Part shown: positions 18,633 to 25,295 of the stretch, piece by piece | Numbering within the stretch: the stretch's first letter is position 1 | How the letters are laid out: each line of letters starts with the position of its first letter | NCBI GenBank assembly: GCA_910592205.1 | Contig: CAJVPJ010000436.1 | Coordinates: 1-25,295 of the forward strand | Length of the DNA stretch: 25,295 bases | Direction of reading: 5' to 3' | Source: Paraglomus occultum | Taxonomy: Eukaryota; Glomeromycota; Glomeromycetes; Paraglomerales; Paraglomeraceae | Notes under the pieces: generated by a model | Told to the model about the DNA's origin: nothing | The model's database searches: none | What the model saw: the letters and a program-made list of their open reading frames with translations, nothing else | Program-made: the position numbers and the translations under genes

Positions 18633-19864
18633 TTGCATGCTTTTGTACCTGACCTATTACGAGTTATTCGTAAATCATCGCGCGCAGATATGTTAATATC
18701 CGATGATACAACTTTAATCCTGTACCACAGTCCGCATAATTACGAGAAATTATCATCGATCATTGGACTATGTGCATGGCGCTTATGTTTATATTTACTA
18801 TTCTTCTGTTTCGCATTTGGACAACACTATGGTCTACAAACGCTCCTGTTTACTGGAGAAATCCCAGCTGAGAAGAGCAAGCACGTCTTTAGAGGCTCGG
18901 TCTTTCTTCGATCAGTGACAGAATGTTTAAAGGTTCGCAACCGACGTGAACTGTGATTAAACATTTACTGGGAATCAAAGGCCGCTAATTCATTCATAAA
19001 CCGAGCACGAGAATACCAGCTAGGCTTACTTACTGAAACAGTTGTACTTGGGCCGTCATGAAACATCCACATGTTCGATGCGTTCGCACCATGATATTAA
19101 CAGTACTTCGTTCTCATGATACTATCACTCGATTAGTAATGCCCTGCGTGAGGTATGCTAACACTAGTGATTTCGTTACTTTAATGTGTTAAATTACTTT
19201 TTGACGACTTTTGATTCGTGCTCATTTGCAAATGTTAACTTGACACAGGCAGAGAATCTCAAGCAGATCTTTCGATTAATGCACCATACCCCAGCTTGAT
19301 AAACTGGTTTGTCATTTACCGCCGGTTGAAGGTCAAACGCGATGAACCTACCGCAGACCAAACTGTCATACCATCATTCAACATTGGTGAAGACATTATC
19401 CCTGACATTGGCCCCGATTTGACTAACCAAAAAGCACTTGTATTAAGCGTTATTATGGCTAGCCGTACACACCTTTGAGCTAATTCAATGGTATGTTTAT
19501 CAATCAACCGGAAACGGAGGATGAATATCAGCACAAGTGTAAAAGTCATACCGATCATAATTTATTCTAATATCAGGTCCTGCAGTAGGTCAAATGAATC
19601 CATTAACATCAGCTCTTTACAATGCGACCTTGCTGGCTGTACAATGTCTGATCGACAAATGCGATTTTTTCAAATCGAACTGTTGTCGATTCTCCAGGTG
19701 AATGCTTTTTCTTGATTAAGATGGATCGGATTCTTTGTGTATTTGAGCAGGCTAACTAATGTGTTCCGAATTGTTCAGTTTTGAATGTGAAACCTATCAT
19801 CCGTTTCAGTCAATATAATGGAATGACAATTCGCGCCCAAGTCGCCTGTACGGGTCCGGAAAAG
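18633..19864 (+). other. Exon-like open segments of unknown nature
   Basis: Several plus-strand open stretches carry splice-like borders, but I could not join them into one sound protein. 18633-18956 is 107 codons (LLRVIRKSSRADMLISDDTT, then a hydrophobic stretch LCLYLLFFCFAF, then LLFTGEIPAEKSKHVFRGSV). 19251-19478, after acceptor-like gacacag, is open in one frame (ADLSINAPYPSLINWFVIY, IPSFNIGEDIIPDIGPDL). 19577-19696 lies between atatcag and AG|GTGAAT and is open in two frames. 19779-19864 lies between gttcag and AAG|GTTAGA (RFSQYNGMTIRAQVACTGPEK). LLFTGEIPAEK faintly recalls the TGES region of P-type ATPases, but nothing else supports that. Either a diverged multi-exon gene or a decayed one; function unknown. 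Confidence 0.25.
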
Positions 19865-20481
19865 GTTAGACGTATGATTTCATACGTCATCTAATTTTGT
19901 TTCAATATTGCAGGCCAAAACGAGGGCTAGGTGCAGGACGAATAATTTTTTGTAATTACTAACAAGGCAAAGGTCAACTATCTTGGATTTGCATCACTTT
20001 GACATCACCGTGCACAACAGCAAACAAGCTGAAGTATGCGATTCCCTTTTTTTACATGTCTAAATACGGAAGTAGGTATATGTTATTATTGCGGGGCGGA
20101 GGGAGAGCAAAACCAGATACGGCGTGCTTAGCAATGACAATGATCGGGAATTGCGGCGAACAATTAGACAATTACACAACGATGTTTTAGGTAAAAAACG
20201 TTAAAATAGGAATTACATTGTCAGGCGACACACAAACGTCAGAATCATATTGACGAATGCATCAGACAAGTACTCCCTATGTACTTATGTAATATTGGCG
20301 GAAGAGTAGTATGATAGCATTTATACAACAAAGAATTGAAATTGATGTTTGTAATTCATCTATTAACAGATAGACTCGGCATATAATCTCGGAAGAACTC
20401 TTGAAAATAGTAATAAATGTTTTGTGTATTGAATAAGATCGGGGAAAGGTTTTGCAATGGCCGGTCAATAGTATAGTAATA
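19865..20481. other. Gene-poor region with a small hairpin
   Basis: Contains the inverted repeat gacgtatga (19869-19877), 2-nt spacer, tcatacgtc (19880-19888). Short frames on both strands are unconvincing. Confidence 0.35.
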
Positions 20482-20784
20482 CTATTTTATTATTAGGATA
20501 ACGAATGCATAAAACCAGAGTAACACCAGAGCTGCAAGTAGCTGTTGAAGAATACGCCTCAACCCTAGTGAAACTGCATTAGTCAATAGCAAGAAGGGGG
20601 CAGATAAAATATCTAAAAAAAGTTTTGCAAACCATCGGAAACTTTTGGGGTATACGAAATCTTTCAAAACCGTTTGTTGACAGGTCCGACTGCTTGTGTT
20701 TGATACATGCATGTTTGACTTTTTTGTATACAAATTTGCATCAGTAGATTGTTCGATCTTGTTTACTCCACACCTCGATCTCAT
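20482..20784 (-). CDS. Possible small membrane protein
   Basis: Single open frame of 100 codons from ATG 20784 to a stop at 20482. The first half is polar and Ser/Lys-rich (NKIEQSTDANLYTKKSNMHVS). The second half is amphipathic to hydrophobic, with FAKLFLDILSAPFLLLTNAV (about 54-73) and LLAALVLLWFYAFVILIIK (82-100) as possible membrane segments split by GLRRIL. A soluble N-terminus with a hydrophobic C-terminal end would suit a tail-anchored or hairpin membrane protein. No family is recognised and there is no close promoter signal. It is longer than most chance frames in the surrounding AT-rich DNA, but could still be chance. Confidence 0.3.
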   Translation of the reverse strand: MRSRCGVNKIEQSTDANLYTKKSNMHVSNTSSRTCQQTVLKDFVYPKSFRWFAKLFLDILSAPFLLLTNAVSLGLRRILQQLLAALVLLWFYAFVILIIK

Positions 20785-22358
20785 TGATTCGGGTAAATCT
20801 TTTCAACTATGAAGCGACAATAAACAGCGTACGATATCGATTCGATATATACGACAAGGGAAAAGCATATATATTCAAATTCAGTATCGAAGAAGTTAAC
20901 AATCTTTAATACTTCCAAATTAGGAACGATAACCTAAATTGGGAAGTGAATGTTTGATGTGTGTGTACTAGTTAGTAATTGAACGTATGGCCCACACCAT
21001 CCCATGCATACTCCTTACTCTCGATATTAAACCCCCTTCGTATTTACAAATGTTTGTGTTTATTGCGAGAATATTCCTTCCTTGGTATGTACCTATGGTA
21101 GTAATAATAGTAATGAGGATATAAATAGAATATTACCAAATTTATTGGCCAATATTGGTATTATAAATTAGCTGAAATGGAACGCAATATAATTAGTCTA
21201 ATATTCCTAGTGCGAATAAGCGCATATCGAGTTATTAATTTGTGTTTTTGGTGTTAGTTACACGAAAATCAATGGGTTAACCTCGGCTTAAATAAATAAG
21301 AGCATTGGTAGACCGGCAAAAAAATATATTTGATAGGTTGAACATAATGGGTATGCAATAATGGGCAGATAATGGGTGAAAGACTGTTCAGCCGAGTGAC
21401 AATGAAAGCATTATTGACAATCTGTAGTGATCAATATTAGGACATCAATTATACGTAGTCGTAGTCGGAGGGCTTGCATATCATATATAAATATGCACGT
21501 TTGTAATGAAGTTAGTAATAATAAATTGGTAACGGTAAATAATAAAAAACTTGGCGTTATTACTAAAAAGTAGTAAAAAAGTATGTAAAAGCATGTCGAA
21601 TGGGTAACGTCAACTGTAGTTAGCGGTAATAATAGAGTGACAGTAGTAAATAATAGTATAACAATAAAAAAATAATAGTAAATCGACTTTTAATTGCAAT
21701 GAACTATCCCAAATATAGACAAGAAAGGTGATATGACAATATACAAGACAAATATGGACAACAATAAAAACTTTAGCATACTCTTAATTCAATAAGTATA
21801 TAAATATTAGCCACACATCCAATATTGGTAGCGCCCTCTTTCTTTTTCCTCTTTTTATACTATTGAAACAACATAAATCGAACTGCTCACCTCTACTTAC
21901 CACTTTTTGACTTCAAGGGTCTTATAATCAATAATGAATAGATATTTCTAATACATAACACCTAATACTTTATACCATATAATATATATTTGAGAATATA
22001 TAATATCGCATATACTTTACATGGTGACTTTTATATCCCATTAACAGCCTTATTTGCATAGATTTCGTCACCACAGACCCGCATCTATAAAATACTTAGA
22101 CTTTCCCGCATCCCCTAATTTCACGTTTAACGACCAAAAGGACGACCTTCAATAAGACCAAAGAGCCTTATCGGCTAATATCATCTCCCATCCTTCAGCT
22201 CTTATAGCATATCAGGGTCTTCCCACTTCATCAGCTCCAGTGGCATATTCAACTCGTAAAAAACAAAAAAAAAAAAAGACCCATCGTCTCTACTTTTTCT
22301 ACAAGTCACGTTAATTTGTTCTCTTGTCACAATTCGTCAACTTCCACTAATTGTAATA
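20785..22358. other. AT-rich region upstream of the BTB gene
   Basis: About 1.57 kb without convincing coding frames. Between about 21500 and 21690 the plus strand is rich in degenerate taataa/tagtaa words, looking like an eroded simple repeat. An A-rich tract (22258-22277) and CT-rich stretches lie within 110 bp of the BTB gene start and probably belong to its promoter or leader. Confidence 0.35.
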
Positions 22359-23294
22359 ATGGGCAAGAAAATTATACGCAAGAGAGTTCGCATCCCCCAA
22401 TACTCACCTTCGGACCATACTCCTGAATTCTTCAGCGATCCGTTCGCGGGCAGACTTATCCCTACGGCATACTTTTTAAAAGAATTAGATGTCTTTGGAC
22501 CACAGCATTGGATGAACATGGTATCCGCCGAATTTGTATTGCGAGTAGTCAGGAACAGCGCAATCCATGGAGAAGCGGATAGTACCGATCAGATGGAGTG
22601 TTTTGTAGACTATTATGAAAATGACTTCAGCAATGGTAGTGAAGACGAGAGTGATATGGAACAGGACGATCGAGTGAACATTGACAGATACGAACATTAT
22701 TCACATCAAAGGAGACCGCAAGCATACTCACAAACACATTCACTATTCTGCATACCCACATGTTCAACATCTACAACAATGCTTCCTTCTCCGCCGGCAT
22801 CTCCCATGTCAACACAAACGCCATATTCACCCTCTCCGTATTCATACTTCATTCATTCTTCTCTTCCTTCTCCGCCGCTACCGTCTGAAGACATCTTCTT
22901 TTGCCACACATTGATCTTGGCAACGCAGTCGGGATATTTCAACCGTCTGCTTGGACCGATTAACTCACCAACGTACACACCGTACTCCAAATACGCTTCA
23001 TCTCTAGCTTCCCCCGCTCCATATTCTCCTGATTCCCAGATCTTTGCATTACCAACCATAAACATCTCCGTTCCTCATCCGAGCTGTTTTTCCCCCATCC
23101 TTCACTGGCTCTACAATCACGATGATGACGAATGGTTGGATACAATGACACTGGATAACTTTGGGAGGGTATACGAAAACGTAGTATTTCTGAAACTTGG
23201 TAGAGAGGCTTACGATGTATTGGATCAGTTCCTCGAAGAAACTGAGGATGCAGGCATTGATTACGAAATCGAGGGCGTGTTGGAGGAGTGTTGA
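22359..23294 (+). CDS. BTB/POZ-like domain protein, uncharacterised
   Basis: Intact 311-aa single-exon gene. The N-terminus is basic (GKKIIRKRVRI). Residues 56-70 (SAEFVLRVVRNSAIH) look like the first strand of a BTB fold. An acidic stretch (about 86-105) and a Ser/Pro/Tyr-rich low-complexity segment (about 120-178) follow. The fold seems to resume with FFCHTLILATQSGYFNRLL at 180-198, the BTB core in which a residue is usually H.x.LA..S.YF. A second Ser/Pro/Tyr-rich insert (about 200-227) precedes FALPTINISVPHPSCFSPILHWLYNHDDDEW (229-259), VYENVVFLKLGREAYDVLDQFL (271-292) and an acidic tail. BTB proteins commonly dimerise or bring substrates to cullin 3; which applies here is unknown. No signal peptide or membrane segment is seen. 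The ATG at 22359 is the first Met of the frame. Confidence 0.75.
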   Translation: MGKKIIRKRVRIPQYSPSDHTPEFFSDPFAGRLIPTAYFLKELDVFGPQHWMNMVSAEFVLRVVRNSAIHGEADSTDQMECFVDYYENDFSNGSEDESDMEQDDRVNIDRYEHYSHQRRPQAYSQTHSLFCIPTCSTSTTMLPSPPASPMSTQTPYSPSPYSYFIHSSLPSPPLPSEDIFFCHTLILATQSGYFNRLLGPINSPTYTPYSKYASSLASPAPYSPDSQIFALPTINISVPHPSCFSPILHWLYNHDDDEWLDTMTLDNFGRVYENVVFLKLGREAYDVLDQFLEETEDAGIDYEIEGVLEEC

Positions 23295-23655
23295 TGGAAA
23301 ATTGTAAAGAGATGGAGAAATAATGATAGTTCTAATGTTACAACAAAATTGAGGAGAACTTGAGGGGTTGGTGATATCATACTTGTGTCTGAAGACTTTC
23401 GAAATCTGTATTGTGGCTGTACAACCGTTCTTCAATGGATTAATGCAATGGAGGAAAAGAAAAAGGTCATTTTACCAACCACATTGAAATCTTCGACAGC
23501 GAGTATGCAGCAAGCGCTAACGTCGCACACACGTCGCACACATCTTACCCCCAAAATTTGTCTCGAAACTCTCACTCTTCCCCTCTTCTCTCTTTCCTCT
23601 TTTCTTTCTCCTTTTAAACTTCATTTTCGATTTCTCCTTGGAATGACTATATAGC
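23295..23655. other. 3' region of the BTB gene
   Basis: About 360 bp. An 89-codon frame (23385-23654) runs through it with no recognisable similarity; it ends in a CT-rich tract (23572-23622), which could be promoter DNA for a following gene. Confidence 0.3.
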
Positions 23656-24057
23656 ATGAGCGTATATCAACGAGCGCAAGATATGATTTTGCGTAATAGG
23701 AGGCGAGGGAAGAGAGGAAACGGGATGAATCTAACGAAGGACTTTTTGGAATTTTGGCGAATTATATTTGTTTGGTTGGATATGCCGAATAGGGTCTTAG
23801 CTGGGATGATTTCCTGTGGGATAGGGTTGTTATTCTTTGGGATCTATGTTTATTATGTTGGATTGTTATATGCAAAATTCTTTTACATATTGTTTTGCGT
23901 TTTGTCTTTTTTTTTTTTTTGTACTTTTGTTGTCAATATTTTGATTTTTCTTTTATTATTTTTTTTTTCTTTTACTCTTTTACAAATTCTAAGCCATCAT
24001 CTTCATATATGCTATATTATACAACATTTTTCGCATATTCTCTTCGGTTTAATGTAG
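23656..24057 (+). CDS. Doubtful small membrane protein frame
   Basis: Open frame of 133 codons from ATG 23656. Residues 1-50 are mixed in composition and quite coding-like (MSVYQRAQDMILRNRRRGKR, then TKDFLEFWRIIFVWLDMPNR). Hydrophobic stretches follow: about 48-74, then a second one made largely of poly-T-encoded Phe (about 76-110). The T-rich DNA makes long Phe/Leu runs cheap, so the second half may be a 3' UTR read by chance. A CT-rich tract just upstream is compatible with a fungal promoter. No family recognised. Confidence 0.3.
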   Translation: MSVYQRAQDMILRNRRRGKRGNGMNLTKDFLEFWRIIFVWLDMPNRVLAGMISCGIGLLFFGIYVYYVGLLYAKFFYILFCVLSFFFFCTFVVNILIFLLLFFFSFTLLQILSHHLHICYIIQHFSHILFGLM

Positions 24058-24927
24058 ATCATTCGAAGAGATCGCTCTTTGACCATTAACATTCACTCTG
24101 CATCAAAGCTGGATCTGTTGGACAGAAAGAAGAGCGTTAAAGAGCGATTGATAACATTTTCCTTTACTGTATTGCGGTTTTCTGTTGAATTTTATGATTT
24201 TCCTTTTCACATGTAAAAACTCATTTCTACGTTTAAGACTTTCGATAAGTCGTCTTTTTTTTTTCTTTGTAATTTTTTTCTTGTACAAGGAGAAAATTAA
24301 ACCACGCAATTAATGAGCAACGGAAACTGCAGAATGTTCTTTGTTGCATGCACACAAAGTTCGGGGTAAAGCTCGATAATATTTCGAATAACAAATAAAA
24401 ACCCTTCAAACAGAACAACGCGTCTCACATTTTCAAATCGCACAAGCAATTTTTGGTTAAAAAAGTCGCACATTCTGATCAAGCCTCAGTTGTAATTTTT
24501 TCTCTCTCTTTCCCACACCAATAAGTCTTGAATTCGATACTTGTCATTCAGCCACAATTCTCTTCACAAAAACGGAACGATAGCTCTTGTGCATGATGCC
24601 GACTACAGCCATCAGATGATAATGATTGTTTTCTTGATTACATCAGCCGGCAGGCTGCAAAGCTTGTCTTTGTATTGAACAAACCCCTTTCTGTCTTGAT
24701 TAGGGATATATGATAACAAAGATGGATTATGTACTCGTGTTTTGGGAATAAGGAATTTTTTGTTTGCTATTTATGGACGTCAATATTGAAGATATTGTGT
24801 CATGTGTTTCGAAGTTAAGAATAAAAAAGATGCTGCCGTGCGACTTCTTACATAATAATAATAATAATAAGAATCTCGGCAACACAATTGTGAGACTAGG
24901 TCATTGAATAATTGAGTAGGTTTACGC
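24058..24927. other. Intergenic region with (ATA) microsatellite
   Basis: About 870 bp of AT-rich DNA. Overlapping minus-strand frames at 24103-24482 are Lys/Phe-rich products of A/T runs and not called as genes. A microsatellite of six ATA units lies at 24852-24869. Confidence 0.4.
24852..24869. repeat. (ATA)6 microsatellite
   Basis: Six perfect ATA units in intergenic DNA about 70 bp from the 3' end of the tRNA gene. Confidence 0.85.
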
Positions 24928-24933
24928 AAAAAA
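24928..24933 (-). terminator. RNA polymerase III terminator of tRNA-Arg
   Basis: A run of six T on the minus strand begins 4 nt after the tRNA discriminator base, the usual polymerase III stop. Confidence 0.8.
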
Positions 24934-24936
24934 CTA

Positions 24937-25009
24937 CGAGCTCACCAGGGGTCGAACCTGGAATCTCCTGATTCGTAGTCAGGCGCCTTATCCATTTGGC
25001 CATGAGCCC
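24937..25009 (-). tRNA. tRNA-Arg (anticodon ACG)
   Basis: 73-nt cloverleaf on the minus strand without an intron. The acceptor stem GGGCTCA pairs with TGAGCTC (one G-T pair). The anticodon stem CCTGA/TCAGG closes the loop CTACGAA with ACG at 24976-24974; the T-arm CCAGG-TTCGACC-CCTGG follows. The A box TGGCCAAATGG and B box GGTTCGACC are both present inside the gene. Discriminator is G; no CCA is encoded, as expected for a eukaryotic gene. The A34 of the anticodon would be converted to inosine to read CGU, CGC and CGA codons. Confidence 0.95.
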
Positions 25010-25295
25010 ATCAACATAACTGATTGGCTTAAATATTTTATATAAAAAGTTTAAGCAAACCTCGAACCATCACACTTCAAGTATAAGGGTGATAGTTGAA
25101 ATGACAATCAAATGTGACTGAAAACAAAGGTTCGGCTGGCCTTGGACTAATTTCTGCTGATATTATGTATCTGAAGAATCCACGTGTTCACACACATCCT
25201 GTAATTATAAGTTGGATTCTGTAAACGGCTTCAAAATAATGTTAGTAATTTCGAAGTTCCGTGGGCGACTTAACATTTATTAACTAAAAGTCAAT
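25010..25295. other. Right-edge sequence, nothing recognised
   Basis: Under 300 bp upstream of the tRNA gene with no recognised gene or repeat. Confidence 0.3.

Noticed and set aside
18841-18935. P-type ATPase TGES-like motif (LLFTGEIPAEKSKHVF)
   Set aside because: No DKTGT phosphorylation motif or other ATPase domain is found in the region on either strand; the likeness is too short.
19316-19558. Minus-strand frame of 80 codons (MIGMTFTLVLIFILRFRLI)
   Set aside because: Mirror of a plus-strand open segment that has more charged, protein-like composition and splice-like borders.
24103-24482. Three overlapping minus-strand frames of about 60 codons
   Set aside because: Products of A/T homopolymer runs, mutually overlapping, without family resemblance or promoter signals.

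Overview
The window looks like nuclear DNA of a fungus, most likely Mucoromycota and probably Glomeromycotina (arbuscular mycorrhizal fungi). Genes are small and interrupted by short GT-AG introns, mostly 75-122 nt. Intergenic DNA is AT-rich. The recognisable genes are conserved eukaryotic housekeeping genes. The partial gene at the left edge and the decayed gene at 11.6-12.4 kb resemble very large dispersed families I know from arbuscular mycorrhizal fungi. No bacterial, organellar or viral organisation is visible. All exon joins below were worked out by hand from splice signals, reading phase and family resemblance, and none has transcript support.

Layout from left to right: 5' exon of a Cys/His-rich family gene (minus, 11-479, runs off the edge); promoter DNA with a 22-bp perfect palindrome; an intact single-exon SAM-dependent methyltransferase of the Rv2258c-like type (plus, 1168-2244) facing a decayed inverted copy of itself (minus, 2699-3697); a Snc/VAMP-type synaptobrevin (minus, 4199-4844) with a Glu at the usual zero-layer Arg and a start codon apparently split by an intron; elongin C (plus, 5257-5788); a GILT-type thiol reductase (minus, 5861-6678); an RBR (RING-IBR-RING) E3 ligase (plus, 7625-9483); a U1A/U2B''-type snRNP protein (minus, 9929-11195); a decayed dispersed-family gene with an embedded CTTATC microsatellite (plus, about 11576-12445); and a MESH1/HDDC3-type (p)ppGpp hydrolase (minus, 13513-14620).

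From 14.7 to 22.3 kb the DNA is mostly gene-poor. It holds a possible CCCH zinc-finger fragment (15000-15181), a set of exon-like open segments of unknown nature (18633-19864) and one possible small membrane protein (minus, 20482-20784). The right end has a BTB/POZ-like gene with an internal disordered insertion (plus, 22359-23294), a doubtful membrane frame (23656-24057) and a tRNA-Arg(ACG) gene (minus, 24937-25009) with a T6 terminator.

The genes do not form one pathway. Elongin C (cullin-type ligase adaptor), the RBR ligase and the BTB protein all touch ubiquitin ligation, but I read this as coincidence. I found no convincing novel multi-gene system. The most interesting items are the synaptobrevin zero-layer change and its split start codon, the intact/decayed methyltransferase pair, and the unexplained segments at 18.6-19.9 kb.
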